Source of the DNA: Nocardioides marmoribigeumensis
GTDB taxonomy: Bacteria; Actinomycetota; Actinomycetes; Propionibacteriales; Nocardioidaceae
Direction of reading: 5' to 3'
Length of the DNA stretch: 64,000 nucleotides
Assembly: GCF_031458325.1 (NCBI RefSeq)
Contig: NZ_JAVDYG010000001.1
Location: 2,976,001-3,040,000, forward strand
Shown here piece after piece: positions 24,217-33,247 of the stretch. The translations under genes were made by a program, and so were the position numbers. The notes beneath the pieces are model-generated. The model ran no database searches, was not told where the DNA came from, and was given only the letters and a program-made list of their open reading frames with translations. Position 1 is the stretch's first letter. Each line of letters starts with the position of its first letter.

Positions 24217-26027
24217 CCCACCACCTGCACCCCCTCGTCGAGGAGGTCACCCGGCGCGTCGTCGAGCGCTCGGCGCGTGACCGCCTGACCTACCTCGCCC
24301 GGATCCGCGACGCCGCCGACCGCGGCCCCGCGCGCGGCCGGCTCGCCTGCGCCAACCTGGCGCACGGGTTCGCCGCGTCGGAGCCGACCGAGAAGGCCGA
24401 CCTGCGCGGCACCACCAAGCCCAACGTCGCGATCGTGACGTCCTACAACGACATGCTCTCGGCGCACCAGCCGTTCGAGACCTACCCGCGGCAGCTCAAG
24501 CAGGCCGTCCTCCGGGCCGGCGGCATCGCCCAGGTCGCGGGCGGCGTGCCGGCGATGTGCGACGGGATCACCCAGGGCCGCGACGGCATGCAGCTCTCGC
24601 TGTTCAGCCGCGACGTGATCGCGATGTCGACCGCGATCGCGCTGTCGCACGACATGTTCGACGGCGCGCTGATGCTCGGTGTCTGCGACAAGATCGTGCC
24701 CGGCCTGCTGATCGGCGCCCTGTCGTTCGGCCACCTGCCGACGATCCTCGTGCCGGCCGGCCCGATGGCGTCGGGCCTGCCCAACGCCGAGAAGGCGCGG
24801 GTGCGGCAGCTGTTCGCCGAGGGTCGCGCGACCCGCGAGGAGCTGCTCGAGGCCGAGGCCGCCTCCTACCACGGGCGCGGCACGTGCACCTTCTACGGCA
24901 CCGCCAACTCCAACCAGCTGCTCATGGAGGTGATGGGCCTCCACCTGCCCGGGGCGAGCTTCGTGCACCCCGACACCGAGCTGCGCGGCGCCCTGACCGA
25001 CGAGGCGGGTCGTCTCGTGACCCACCTGGCCGCCACGGGCGCCGCGCCCCTCGGTGAGCTGGTCGACGAGCGCACGATCGTCAACGCCTGCGTGGCCCTG
25101 CTCGCCACCGGTGGCTCGACGAACCACACGCTCCACCTGCCCGCGATCGCCCGCGCGGCCGGCATCACGCTGACCTGGCAGGACCTCTCGGACCTCTCCG
25201 CGGTCGTGCCGCTGCTGGCGCGGGTCTACCCCAACGGCAAGGCCGACATCAACCAGTTCCACGCCGCCGGCGGCGTCGGGCTCGTCGTCCGCGAGCTCCT
25301 CGACGCGGGGCTGCTGCACGAGGACGTCCTGACCGTCGCGGGTCCGGGGCTGCGCCGCTACACCGAGGAGCCGCGCCTGCTCGCGGGCGTCGAGGGGATC
25401 GACGGCACGGTGACGTACGTCGACGGGCCGCGCGGGTCGCTCGACCTGTCGGTGGTCCGCCCGGTCGCGGAGCCCTTCGCCCACGACGGCGGCCTGCAGG
25501 TGCTCGAGGGCAACCTCGGCACCGCGGTCGTCAAGACCTCGGCCGTCGCCGACGAGCACCGGGTCGTCACCGCACCGGCGCGCGTCTTCGACGACCAGGC
25601 CGACTTCCTCGCCGCGTTCCAGGCCGGGTCGCTCGACGGTGACCTCGTCGCGGTCCTGCGCTACCAGGGCCCTGCCGCCAACGGCATGCCCGAGCTGCAC
25701 AAGCTGACGCCGGCGCTCGGGGTCCTGATGGACCGCGGCCACCAGGTCGCGCTGGTCACCGACGGCCGCATGTCCGGTGCGTCCGGCAAGGTCCCGGCCG
25801 CGATCCACCTCAGCCCCGAGGCCGCGCTCGGCGGCCCGCTCGCCCGGGTGCGCGACGGCGACCTGGTCACCCTCGACGCGACCAAGGGGTCGCTGCGGGT
25901 GCACGTCGACGACGAGGAGTGGGCGGCGCGACCCTCCGGCGGTCGCGCGCTGAGCGACGCCGAGTGGACGGGCACCGGTCGCGAGCTGTTCCACGGGATG
26001 CGCGCGCTGGCCGGGGGCGTGGCATGA
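24213..26027 (+). CDS. edd: Phosphogluconate dehydratase
   Basis: 604 residues, typical of Edd. It converts 6-phosphogluconate to 2-keto-3-deoxy-6-phosphogluconate, the committed step of the Entner-Doudoroff pathway. The IlvD/Edd family features are clear: [42 protein letters not shown] with an iron-sulfur cysteine, a [16 protein letters not shown] segment with a second Cys, [17 protein letters not shown], and [16 protein letters not shown] near the C-terminus. The ATG overlaps the zwf stop by 4 bp, and the stop overlaps eda the same way, indicating coupled translation. An oxygen-labile [4Fe-4S] cluster is expected from the family. Confidence 0.95.
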   Translation: MTHHLHPLVEEVTRRVVERSARDRLTYLARIRDAADRGPARGRLACANLAHGFAASEPTEKADLRGTTKPNVAIVTSYNDMLSAHQPFETYPRQLKQAVLRAGGIAQVAGGVPAMCDGITQGRDGMQLSLFSRDVIAMSTAIALSHDMFDGALMLGVCDKIVPGLLIGALSFGHLPTILVPAGPMASGLPNAEKARVRQLFAEGRATREELLEAEAASYHGRGTCTFYGTANSNQLLMEVMGLHLPGASFVHPDTELRGALTDEAGRLVTHLAATGAAPLGELVDERTIVNACVALLATGGSTNHTLHLPAIARAAGITLTWQDLSDLSAVVPLLARVYPNGKADINQFHAAGGVGLVVRELLDAGLLHEDVLTVAGPGLRRYTEEPRLLAGVEGIDGTVTYVDGPRGSLDLSVVRPVAEPFAHDGGLQVLEGNLGTAVVKTSAVADEHRVVTAPARVFDDQADFLAAFQAGSLDGDLVAVLRYQGPAANGMPELHKLTPALGVLMDRGHQVALVTDGRMSGASGKVPAAIHLSPEAALGGPLARVRDGDLVTLDATKGSLRVHVDDEEWAARPSGGRALSDAEWTGTGRELFHGMRALAGGVA

Positions 26028-26647
26028 GCCTCCTCGACCGTGACCCCGTCATCCCCGTCGTCGTGGTCGAGGACGCCGGCGACGCCGTCCCCCTCGCCCA
26101 CGCCCTGCTCGCCGGTGGCGTCACCACCATCGAGGTCACCCTGCGCACCGACGCCGCCCTCGAGGCCGTACGCCGGATCGCGGCCGAGGTGCCCGACATC
26201 TGCCTGGGCGTCGGGACGGTGCTGCGACCCGAGCACGCCAAGGCCGCCGCGGAGGCGGGGGCACAGTTCCTCGTCACCCCCGGCACGACCGCATCGGTCC
26301 TGGGGGCCGTGGCGGAGACCGGCCTGCCGTGCCTGCCCGGCGCGGCGACGGTCAGCGAGGTGATGGCCCTGGTCGAGCAGGGCTTCACCGAGCTCAAGTT
26401 CTTCCCCGCCGAGGCCTCGGGCGGGCCCGCGTTCCTGCACGGCGTGGGTGGCCCGGTCCCGGAGGTGCGCTTCTGTCCCACGGGAGGCATCACCGCGGCC
26501 TCGGCGGGGAAGTACCTCGCGCTGCCCAACGTGGGTTGCGTGGGTGGCACGTGGCTCACGCCCAAGGACGCGGTCGCGGCGGGGGACTGGGCGCGGGTCT
26601 CACGCCTGGCGGCGGCGACCGCGGAGCTGCGTGGAGGGCTGGACTAG
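26024..26647 (+). CDS. eda: KDPG aldolase (2-dehydro-3-deoxy-phosphogluconate aldolase)
   Basis: 207 residues, the normal trimeric KDPG aldolase length. It splits KDPG into pyruvate and glyceraldehyde-3-phosphate. The Schiff-base lysine is K125 in [13 protein letters not shown] and the catalytic glutamate is E37 in TTIEVTLRT; the phosphate-binding CPTGGI loop and the VGGTWL strand are also present. The ATG overlaps edd by 4 bp. Its TAG stop shares bases with the stop of the convergent DUF2200 gene (CTAG at 26644-26647), so the two transcripts collide with no intergenic terminator. Confidence 0.95.
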   Translation: MSLLDRDPVIPVVVVEDAGDAVPLAHALLAGGVTTIEVTLRTDAALEAVRRIAAEVPDICLGVGTVLRPEHAKAAAEAGAQFLVTPGTTASVLGAVAETGLPCLPGAATVSEVMALVEQGFTELKFFPAEASGGPAFLHGVGGPVPEVRFCPTGGITAASAGKYLALPNVGCVGGTWLTPKDAVAAGDWARVSRLAAATAELRGGLD

Positions 26648-26991
26648 GAGGTGCGCAGCACCTTGTCCATCGGGCGGCCCTTGGCCAGCTCGTCGACGAG
26701 CTTGTCGAGGTAGCGGATCTGCTGCATCAGCGGGTCCTCGACCTCCTCGACCCGGACCCCGCAGACCGACCCGGTGATCTGCGACGCGGCCGGGTTGAGG
26801 TGCGCGTGGCCGAAGAAGTCCTCGAACGTCGTGCCGTCGGCGAGGTGCTCGCCGAGCTGCTGCTCGTCGTACCCGGTCAGCCAGGTGATCACCTCGTCGA
26901 GCTCGGCCTGCGTGCGGCCCTTGCGCTCGACCTTGGAGACGTAGTGCGGGTAGACCGCCGCGACGCTGGTGGTGAAGATCCGGTGCTGCAC
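26644..26991 (-). CDS. DUF2200-family protein
   Basis: 115 residues, the usual DUF2200 length, GTG start. The family text is easily recognised: [34 protein letters not shown], a [14 protein letters not shown] loop and [21 protein letters not shown] at the end. Members are small cytosolic proteins of unknown function, widespread in bacteria. The gene is monocistronic and tail-to-tail with eda, sharing the CTAG stop overlap. Confidence 0.9.
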   Translation of the reverse strand: MQHRIFTTSVAAVYPHYVSKVERKGRTQAELDEVITWLTGYDEQQLGEHLADGTTFEDFFGHAHLNPAASQITGSVCGVRVEEVEDPLMQQIRYLDKLVDELAKGRPMDKVLRTS

Positions 26992-27058
26992 CCTCGCGAG
27001 CCTACGCCGACCGTCCGTCGAGCATTCACCGCGAGTTCGGACACCGCCCGGGGCCCCG

Positions 27059-27388
27059 ATCGGCGTCTCGACCTACTGGATCGACTCGCGCCGCATCCTC
27101 GCCGCGCTGACCCGCGCACACCGTCGGGGCGTGGTCGTGCGGGTCGTGGTCGGTGGGTCTGGTCCGAGGGGCCCGCCCGGACAGCGGGTCCCGGCATCCT
27201 GCACGAGAAGACCTACCGGCTCTCGCGGGTCCGACAACTGGACCGACAGCGGCGCCGGCCACGACCAGGCGGTGCTCGGGGTCCGCGACGACCGGGTCCA
27301 CGCGGACGTCGTGCAGGGGTTCGAGGACCTCGCCGTCCGGCCGGGCGGTGTCCTCGGCGAGGCGTGTCCGGCGGACCTGGACCCGTAG
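27059..27388 (+). pseudogene. Remnant of a phospholipase D-like gene
   Basis: This stretch has no intact gene but shows C-terminal PLD-family fragments in two frames. One frame gives YWIDSRRILAALTRAHRRGVVVRVVV (helix and strand before the active site) and, later, GSDNWTDSGAGHDQAVLGVRD followed by VVQGFEDL. The other frame gives the HKD-like ILHEKTYRLSR between them. Intact relatives read H-x-K...G(S/T)xN(W)TD...D(E/Q) in one frame. Here the HKD Asp is missing, ~7 residues between the blocks are gone, a frameshift separates them and no N-terminal half exists. I infer a decayed gene. It fills most of the 425-bp gap between DUF2200 and the carotenoid operon. Confidence 0.65.
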
Positions 27389-27404
27389 CTCACGCGCGCC
27401 TGCC

Positions 27405-27410
27405 TAGGAT
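27405..27410 (+). promoter_or_regulatory. -10 element TAGGAT of the carotenoid operon
   Basis: TAGGAT ends 6 nt before the GTG at 27417 and there is no Shine-Dalgarno sequence, consistent with a leaderless transcript. No convincing -35 box is visible. Confidence 0.45.
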
Positions 27411-27416
27411 CCAAGC

Positions 27417-27896
27417 GTGCTCAACCAGTTCACCTCGTCGCGGCACGACGTGGCCGAGGTGCGCTCCTCGGTGGACGAGGTCTGGGCGCTCCTGGTGCAG
27501 CCGGCGGTGCTGGTGCGGCACACGCCGTTCCTCCACGCGATCGACGATCTCGGCGACGGTCGGTGGGTCTGGCGGGTCGGCGGCATCCGCTACCCCGGCG
27601 GCGTGTTCACCTCGTCCTTCACCGAGCGGATGACCTTCGACGAGCCGCGCTCGATCACCTTCAGCCACGAGCCGGCCTCCCGCCATGAGCACGCCGGGGC
27701 GGAGGGGCGCTACGACCTCTCGCCGGCCCGCGACGGTGGCGCCGGCGCACGGCTCGAGATCGCGCTGAGCGTGACCGCCCGCCTCCCCGCGCCCCGGGCC
27801 GGCCGGGCCCTGGTCGGCAAGGCGATGGACCTGGTGCTGGCCCAGATGGGCCGGTCCTTCGCCCACGGGCTGCTCGCGGAGCTGGGGGAACGATGA
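27417..27896 (+). CDS. SRPBCC (START/Bet v1-like) lipid-binding protein
   Basis: 159 residues, GTG start, apparently leaderless. The SRPBCC pattern is visible: an N-terminal strand and VRSSVDEVWALLVQPAVLVRHTPFL, central strands RWVWRVGGIRYPGGVFTSSF (residues ~46-65), and a long C-terminal helix GRALVGKAMDLVLAQMGRSFAHGLLAELG. Such folds bind hydrophobic ligands or act as cyclase/aromatase-like helpers. It is the first gene of the carotenoid operon and overlaps crtI by 4 bp, so it may bind a carotenoid or an isoprenoid intermediate, but this is inference from context. Confidence 0.8.
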   Translation: MLNQFTSSRHDVAEVRSSVDEVWALLVQPAVLVRHTPFLHAIDDLGDGRWVWRVGGIRYPGGVFTSSFTERMTFDEPRSITFSHEPASRHEHAGAEGRYDLSPARDGGAGARLEIALSVTARLPAPRAGRALVGKAMDLVLAQMGRSFAHGLLAELGER

Positions 27897-29368
27897 GGGT
27901 GGTCGTGGTCGGGGCCGGCCTGTCCGGTCTCGCGGCCGCCTGCCACCTGCGCGGGGCCGGCCACGACGTGGTGGTGCTCGAGCGCGAGGACCAGGTCGGG
28001 GGGCGTGCGGGCACGTTCACCGAGCAGGGCTTCCGCTTCGACACCGGCCCGGTGGTCATGACGATGCCCGACCTGCTCGCCGAGCCACTGCGGGCCGTGG
28101 GCGCGGACCCGGCGGCCGCCGTACCCCTGCGACGGGTGGACCCGTCCTACCGCGCGCACTACGCCGACGGCACGACCCTCGACGTGCACGCCGAGATGGA
28201 CGCGCTGCGCAAGGAGGTCGAGCGCACGTTCTCCGCGGCCGACGCCCAGGGTCTCGACCGCCTGCTCGCGTGGCTCGAGCGGCTGCACGAGACCGAGTTC
28301 GACGCCTTCCTCGACACCAACTACGACAGCCCGTTCGACCTCGCGCGGTCGCCGCGCCGCGGCCTCGAGCTGCTGCGGCTCGGCGGCTTCCGCAGCCTCG
28401 ACCGCGTGGTCTCCCAGCACCTCTCCGACGAACGGCTGCGGCGCGTCTTCTCCTTCCAGGCGCTGTACGCCGGGGTGTCGCCGCAGCAGGCGCGCGCGGT
28501 CCTCGCGGTGATCAGCTACATGGACGTCGTGCGGGGTGTGTTCTACCCCGAGGGCGGGATGCACGCCGTGCCGCGGGCCCTGGCCGACGCGCTGGTCGCC
28601 GCGGGCGGGACGGTCCGCACCGGCGTGCCGGTCGCCGAGGTGCTGCGCCGCGCCGACGGCTCGGCTGCCGGGGTGCTGCTGGAGTCGGGCGACGTGGAGC
28701 TCGCCGACGCCGTCGTCTGCACCGCCGACCTCCCGGTCGCCTACGACCGGCTGCTGCCCGGGCTGCGGCGCCCGCGGTCGCTGCGGCGCGCGGCGTACTC
28801 CCCGTCGGCGGTGGTCTGGCACGTCGGCGTCCGTGGGGGCGTGGCGCCCGGGACGGCCCACCACAACATCCACTTCGGGCACCAGTGGCCCGAGGCGTTC
28901 GAGGCCCTGGTCGGCCGGGGCGCGCTCATGCCCGACCCGTCGCGCCTGGTGACCGTGCCGTCGGTGAGCGACCCGACGGTGGCGCCCGAGGGCGACAGCG
29001 TGTTCTACGTCCTCGAGCCCGTGCCGCACCTCGGCGGCGACGTGGACTGGGCGACCGAGCGGGAGCCGATGCGCGAGCGCCTGCTGGGCTTCCTCGCCGA
29101 CTCCGACTACCCGACCGACGTCGTCGTCGAGCGGCTCGTGGACCCGGTCGACTGGCGCGACCAGGGGATGGCGCTCGGGACGCCGTTCGCCCTGGCCCAC
29201 ACGTTTCTGCAGTCCGGGCCGTTCCGGCCGCGCAACGTCGACCGGCGGGTCCCGGGGCTGGTGTTCGCCGGCTCGGGCACCACGCCCGGTGTCGGGGTGC
29301 CGATGGTGCTGCTCAGCGGCAAGCACGCCGCGCAGCGGGTCGAGGCCCACCTGCGGGGGCGCGGGTGA
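27893..29368 (+). CDS. crtI: Phytoene desaturase (CrtI type)
   Basis: 491 residues, standard for CrtI. It carries out FAD-dependent desaturation of phytoene to lycopene (or neurosporene) at the membrane. The N-terminal FAD motif is VVVVGAGLSGLAAACHLRGAGHD (residues 3-25, in parts) with VVLEREDQVGGRAGT, and GFRFDTGPVVMTMP follows. The C-terminal carotenoid-desaturase signature is PGLVFAGSGTTPGVGVPMVL followed by SGKHAA. It overlaps both neighbours by 4 bp (ATGA and GTGA). Number of desaturation steps cannot be told; the downstream lycopene cyclase domains suggest four. Confidence 0.95.
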   Translation: MRVVVVGAGLSGLAAACHLRGAGHDVVVLEREDQVGGRAGTFTEQGFRFDTGPVVMTMPDLLAEPLRAVGADPAAAVPLRRVDPSYRAHYADGTTLDVHAEMDALRKEVERTFSAADAQGLDRLLAWLERLHETEFDAFLDTNYDSPFDLARSPRRGLELLRLGGFRSLDRVVSQHLSDERLRRVFSFQALYAGVSPQQARAVLAVISYMDVVRGVFYPEGGMHAVPRALADALVAAGGTVRTGVPVAEVLRRADGSAAGVLLESGDVELADAVVCTADLPVAYDRLLPGLRRPRSLRRAAYSPSAVVWHVGVRGGVAPGTAHHNIHFGHQWPEAFEALVGRGALMPDPSRLVTVPSVSDPTVAPEGDSVFYVLEPVPHLGGDVDWATEREPMRERLLGFLADSDYPTDVVVERLVDPVDWRDQGMALGTPFALAHTFLQSGPFRPRNVDRRVPGLVFAGSGTTPGVGVPMVLLSGKHAAQRVEAHLRGRG

Positions 29369-30903
29369 ACGACCACCTCGCCGCGGGCTACGCCCGCGCC
29401 CGGGCCATCACGCGGGCGCACGGCACGACGTACTACTGGGGCGCCCGGCTCCTGCCGCGCGAGTCGCGCCGCCACGTGCACGCGATCTACGCCCTGGCGC
29501 GGATCGCCGACGACCTCGTCGACTCGTCCTCGCGTGGCGGTCCCGACCGCGCCGCCGCGCTCGACGCCTTCGAGGCCGCCTTCTGGTCGGCGCTGCACAG
29601 CGGGACCTCCCCGGACCCGGTCCTGGCCGCGGCCGTGACGTCGGCACGCGAGCACCGGCTCGAGGAGGAGTGCTTCGCGCGCTTCTTCGGCGCGATGCGC
29701 ACCGACCTCACCCGCACGACGTACGACACGTGGGACGACCTGCTCGGCTACATGGACGGCAGCGCCGCGGTCATCGGCGACCTCATGCTGCCCGTGCTCG
29801 GTGCGCCCGAGACGGCCCGCCCGGCCGCGCGGTCGCTCGGGCTCGCCTTCCAGCTCACCAACTTCCTGCGCGACGTCGGCGAGGACCTCGACCGCGGCCG
29901 CGTCTACGTGCCCCAGGAGGACCTGCGCTTCTTCGGCGCCGACCCGGGCCGTCGCACGGACGACGAGGCGTGGCGCGCGCTCATGCGCTTCGAGGTGGCG
30001 CGCAACCGCCGGCTCTACCGCGAGGCCGACGCCGGCGTCCCCGCGCTCCCGCTGCGGGCGCGGCGCTGCGTGGTCGCCGCGCGACTGCTCTACGCCCGCA
30101 TCCTCGACGAGATCGAGGATGCCGGCCACGACGTGTTCTCCCACCGGGCGCGGGTGCCGACCTCCCGCAAGGCCGCGCTCGCGGCCCGGGTCGCGGTGAG
30201 CGGCAACCCGGCGCGTCTCCTCCCACCAGGCCCGCGCACCGCCGCGGACTGGCCCGACGACGACCGGGTGGTCCTGGTCGACGGGGTGGGCGCCGCGACC
30301 GGCGTGGCCGCCAAGTCCGAGGTCCACCACGACGCGACGCCGCGGCACCTCGGCTTCTCCTGCTACCTCCTCGACGACGACGGCCGTCTCCTGGTCACGG
30401 TGCGCGCGGAGGACAAGACCTCGTTCGGCGGCGTCGCGACCAACACCGCCTGCGGCCACCCGCGGCCCGGGGAGCGCGTCACCGACGCCGCCCGCCGCCG
30501 GCTGTCCCACGAGCTCGGGCTCGAGGTCGACCGCGTGCGGGTCGTGCTGCCCGCCTTCTCCTACGTCGCCCGCACCCCGACGCTGGTGGAGAACGAGGCG
30601 TGCCCGGTGACGGTCGCGCGCGTGTCCTCGGCCCGTCCGACGACCCATCCGACGACCCAGCCCATCCCCGACCCCACCGAGGTCGCCGAGGCGTGGTGGA
30701 CCGACTGGCGCGAGTTCCGCGACGCCGCCCTCGGCCCGGGTGAGATCCGGTCACCCTCGGGCCGCACCTGGCCGTTGTCGCCGTGGAGCGTCGAGCAGGT
30801 CGCGCTGCTCGACAAGCTCGGCCCGGATCCCCTTGCCTGGCAGGCGCCTGAGGGCGAGCTGCTGCCGCCGGCCCTGCGGGTCGACGGGGTCGACGATGCC
30901 TGA
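29365..30903 (+). CDS. crtB-idi: Phytoene synthase - isopentenyl-diphosphate isomerase fusion (CrtB-Idi)
   Basis: 512 residues in one uninterrupted frame. Residues ~1-285 are phytoene synthase: first Asp-rich motif D49-DLVD53 (ARIADDLVDSS), second D170VGED174 in FLRDVGEDLDRGRVYVPQ. Residues ~298-512 are type-1 Idi: H321/H328 (EVHHDATPRHLGFSCYLL), C363 in TNTACGHPRPGE, E409/E411 in LVENEACPV and WWTDWREF. Canonical catalytic Cys and Glu are therefore present. The linker (~285-298) is short and Pro-rich. One chain would thus equilibrate IPP/DMAPP and condense two GGPP to phytoene, the first and late steps of the pathway. GTG 29365 overlaps the crtI stop by 4 bp. No GGPP synthase (crtE) is in the window. 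Confidence 0.92.
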   Translation: MNDHLAAGYARARAITRAHGTTYYWGARLLPRESRRHVHAIYALARIADDLVDSSSRGGPDRAAALDAFEAAFWSALHSGTSPDPVLAAAVTSAREHRLEEECFARFFGAMRTDLTRTTYDTWDDLLGYMDGSAAVIGDLMLPVLGAPETARPAARSLGLAFQLTNFLRDVGEDLDRGRVYVPQEDLRFFGADPGRRTDDEAWRALMRFEVARNRRLYREADAGVPALPLRARRCVVAARLLYARILDEIEDAGHDVFSHRARVPTSRKAALAARVAVSGNPARLLPPGPRTAADWPDDDRVVLVDGVGAATGVAAKSEVHHDATPRHLGFSCYLLDDDGRLLVTVRAEDKTSFGGVATNTACGHPRPGERVTDAARRRLSHELGLEVDRVRVVLPAFSYVARTPTLVENEACPVTVARVSSARPTTHPTTQPIPDPTEVAEAWWTDWREFRDAALGPGEIRSPSGRTWPLSPWSVEQVALLDKLGPDPLAWQAPEGELLPPALRVDGVDDA

Positions 30904-31219
30904 CCACTGGCAGTACGCCGCGCTGCTGGCCGCCTGCCTGCTCGTCACGCTGCCGCTCGAGCTGGTCCTCGGCGCGCGGGTCTGGCGCCGTCCCCGCGCC
31001 GTGGCCGCGGCCCTGCTCCCGGTGGTCGCGGTCTTCGTGGTGTGGGACCTGGTCGGCATCGCGCGCGACCACTGGTCCTACAGCGCGCGGTTCACCACCG
31101 GTCTCGACCTCGGGCCGATGCCGGTGGAGGAGCTGGCGTTCTTCTTCGTCATCCCGGTGTGCGGGCTGCTCACCTACGAGGCCGTCGGCCACGTGCTGGC
31201 CCGGCTGCGGCGGCGCTGA
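30896..31219 (+). CDS. crtYc: Lycopene cyclase domain protein, CrtYc-type subunit
   Basis: 107 residues with three hydrophobic helices, starting at ATG 30896 and overlapping crtB-idi by 8 bp. The lycopene-cyclase domain motif is GPMPVEELAFFFVIPVCGLLTYE (residues ~71-93), with the Pro-x-Glu-Glu core. Actinobacterial CrtYc and CrtYd act together as a heterodimeric integral-membrane cyclase. Its stop shares one base with the crtYd start (TGATG). The heterodimer closes the end groups of lycopene to beta-ionone rings, or of C50 precursors to epsilon/gamma rings; no crtEb elongase is present, which favours C40 beta-carotene. Confidence 0.88.
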   Translation: MPDHWQYAALLAACLLVTLPLELVLGARVWRRPRAVAAALLPVVAVFVVWDLVGIARDHWSYSARFTTGLDLGPMPVEELAFFFVIPVCGLLTYEAVGHVLARLRRR

Positions 31220-31548
31220 TGCCGGAGTACACCGTCCTGGCGGTCCTGTCCGTCGTCGCGACGATCGCGGTCGAGCGCTGGTGGCTGCGCACCGGCCTGC
31301 TCCGCACGGCGCAGTACTGGCTGTCGATGGCGATCGTGGCGTTCTTCATGGTCCTGACCGACGGCTGGCTGACCAAGCTGTCCGCGCCGATCGTGCGCTA
31401 CGACGAGGCCCAGACCCTCGGGGTCCGCGTGCCCTGGGACATCCCGGTGGAGGACTTCCTGTTCGGCTTCAGCATGGTGACGCTGACGATGCTGCTGTGG
31501 GTGCGGCGGACGCGTGCCGACGGGACGACTCAGGGCTCGAACCGGTAG
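31219..31548 (+). CDS. crtYd: Lycopene cyclase domain protein, CrtYd-type subunit
   Basis: 109 residues, three hydrophobic helices, translationally coupled to crtYc. The cyclase motif appears as VPWDIPVEDFLFGFSMVTLTML near residue 80, with the Pro-x-Glu-Asp core, and TDGWLTKLSAPIVRYD precedes it. Partner of CrtYc in a two-subunit membrane lycopene cyclase. Last gene of the carotenoid operon; its 3' end overlaps the convergent kdpE-like gene by 19 bp. Confidence 0.88.
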   Translation: MPEYTVLAVLSVVATIAVERWWLRTGLLRTAQYWLSMAIVAFFMVLTDGWLTKLSAPIVRYDEAQTLGVRVPWDIPVEDFLFGFSMVTLTMLLWVRRTRADGTTQGSNR

Positions 31549-32222
31549 CCCAGCCCCGGCTCGTTGAGCAGGTGGCGCGGGTGCGCCGGGTCCGGCTCGA
31601 GCTTCTTGCGCAGCTGGCCGACGTAGAGCCGCAGGTTGCCCTGCGCGGTCTCGTAGCCCGGCCCCCACACCTCGGCCAGCAGCGTGCGCTGGCTGAGCAG
31701 CTCGCCGGGGTGGCGCACGAGCACCTCGAGCAGGCGCCACTCGGTGGGTGTCAGCCGGACGTCACGGCCCTCGACGCTCACCCTCCGCGAGGCGAGGTCG
31801 ACGGCCGCCCGGCCGACCCGCACCACCGGCTGGTCCTCGGCCGGCCCCGACCGGCGGCCCAGCGCCCGCAGCCGGGCGAGCAGCTCGTCCATCCCGAACG
31901 GCTTGGTGACGTAGTCGTCGGCGCCCGCGTCGAGCGCCTCGACCTTGTCGCCGCTGTCCGAGCGCCCCGACAGCACGAGGATCGGCACCGAGGTCCAGCC
32001 CCGCAGCCGGCGCACCAGCTCGGTGCCGTCGAGGTCGGGCAGGCCGAGGTCGACCACGACGAGGTCGGGCGGCTCGGCGGTCGCCGCCGCGATGGCCGCA
32101 GCGGCGCTGGGAGCCGTGCGGACGTCGTACCTCCTGGCCCGGAGGGTGATCTCCAGCGTGCGCAGCAGCTGGGGCTCGTCGTCGACGACGAGCACGAGCG
32201 GCGCGGCCGGGAGGCCGCTCAC
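31530..32222 (-). CDS. kdpE: KdpE-like response regulator (OmpR family)
   Basis: 230 residues, GTG start overlapping the kinase stop (GTGA). The receiver domain has the acidic pair in LVLVVDDEPQ, the phospho-Asp in LVVVDLGLPDLDG and the Lys in YVTKPFGMDELLARLRA. The C-terminal winged helix reads RLTPTEWRLLEVLVRHPGEL then NLRLYVGQLRKKLEPDP and LLNEPGLGYRFEP, the KdpE style. It would be phosphorylated by the adjacent KdpD-like kinase and bind near potassium-transport genes. No kdpFABC is present; the plausible target is the divergent APC permease, with paired palindromes in the shared promoter region. Confidence 0.9.
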   Translation of the reverse strand: MSGLPAAPLVLVVDDEPQLLRTLEITLRARRYDVRTAPSAAAAIAAATAEPPDLVVVDLGLPDLDGTELVRRLRGWTSVPILVLSGRSDSGDKVEALDAGADDYVTKPFGMDELLARLRALGRRSGPAEDQPVVRVGRAAVDLASRRVSVEGRDVRLTPTEWRLLEVLVRHPGELLSQRTLLAEVWGPGYETAQGNLRLYVGQLRKKLEPDPAHPRHLLNEPGLGYRFEP

Positions 32223-33247
32223 GGCGCGACCTCCAGCCGCACGACCATGGTCAGCCCGCCGCCCGGGGTCGGCATCGGCGCGAGCGTGCCGCCCATCGCC
32301 TCGGTGAGCCCGCGCGCGACGGCGAGACCGAGGCCGAGGCCCTCGGTGGTCGAGGTGTCGCCGTGGCGCTGGAACGGCGCGAACATCGCCTCCCACTGGC
32401 TGGACGGCACCCCCGGGCCGTGGTCGACCACGCACACCTCGACGTGCCCGTCGCGGGGGCGGGCCACGACCGAGGTGGGGCCGTGTCGCACGGCGTTTGA
32501 GAGCAGGTTGGCCAGCACCCGCTGGAGGAGCGCGGCGTCGCCGAGCACGTCGGGCAGGTCCTCGGGCAGGTCGACCCGGACCGGTGCGGGGGTCTCGTCG
32601 AGGGCGCGCACGACGACCTCGTCGACCGCAGTCGCGCGTCGTACGACGGGCAGCGCGTCGAGCTGGAGGCGGCTGAGGTCGAGCAGGTCGGTGACCAGCG
32701 CGGACAGCCGGTCGAGCGAGGCGTCCGCGCTGCCGAGCAGGTCGCGCTGGTCGGCCTCGTCGAGCTCGACGTCGTCGCTGCGCAGTCCGGAGACCGCGGC
32801 CTTGGCGGCGGCGAGCGGGGTCCGCAGGTCGTGGCCGGCAGCGGCCAGCAGGGCGGTGCGCACGTCGGTCGCGGCCTGGAGGGTGGCCGCGCGGATCGTC
32901 GCGCTGCGGCGGCGCTCGACCTCGCCCAGCCCCCAGCTGACCAGGGCGGCCGCCGCGGCGAAGACGACCAGCGAGACGACGTTGTCCGCCGAGGCGACGC
33001 GGAGCGTGTGGAAGGGCGGCGTGAACAGGTAGTTGAGCAGCGCGGTCGCGACCACGCCCGCCACCAGGCCGGGCAGGAGCCCGCCGACGAGCGCCGCGGC
33101 CACGACCGTGAGCAGCAGGAGGAGGGCGTCGCTGACCAGCGACAGCCGGTCGCGCAGCGGGAAGAGCACCGCGGCGACGGCGAGGGGCAGCAGGCACGCG
33201 AGCGCGAGGCCCTGCAGTCGCCTGCCCAGACCCAGCCCCTGGCTCAC
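32219..33247 (-). CDS. Short KdpD-like sensor histidine kinase (DUF4118 transmembrane domain only)
   Basis: 342 residues, GTG 33247 overlapping the upstream stop. Residues ~1-100 are four membrane helices of the KdpD/DUF4118 type (VGGLLPGLVAGVVATALLNYLF then FTPPFHTLRV). A HisKA box follows with His in AAGHDLRTPLAAAKAAVSGL, then a HATPase domain (NLLSNAVRHG, DHGPGVP, GLGLGLAVARGL). The N-terminal KdpD sensor and USP domains of the ~900-residue classical KdpD are absent. Such short forms sense through the membrane domain or a partner, here perhaps the small membrane protein encoded just upstream. Role: K+ or turgor sensing, by family. Confidence 0.88.
   Translation of the reverse strand: MSQGLGLGRRLQGLALACLLPLAVAAVLFPLRDRLSLVSDALLLLLTVVAAALVGGLLPGLVAGVVATALLNYLFTPPFHTLRVASADNVVSLVVFAAAAALVSWGLGEVERRRSATIRAATLQAATDVRTALLAAAGHDLRTPLAAAKAAVSGLRSDDVELDEADQRDLLGSADASLDRLSALVTDLLDLSRLQLDALPVVRRATAVDEVVVRALDETPAPVRVDLPEDLPDVLGDAALLQRVLANLLSNAVRHGPTSVVARPRDGHVEVCVVDHGPGVPSSQWEAMFAPFQRHGDTSTTEGLGLGLAVARGLTEAMGGTLAPMPTPGGGLTMVVRLEVAP

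Noticed and set aside
32219-33247. KdpD gene truncated by a frameshift
   Set aside because: The short form starts with a coupled GTG and has an intact membrane domain; short KdpD proteins are common, so no decay needs to be assumed.
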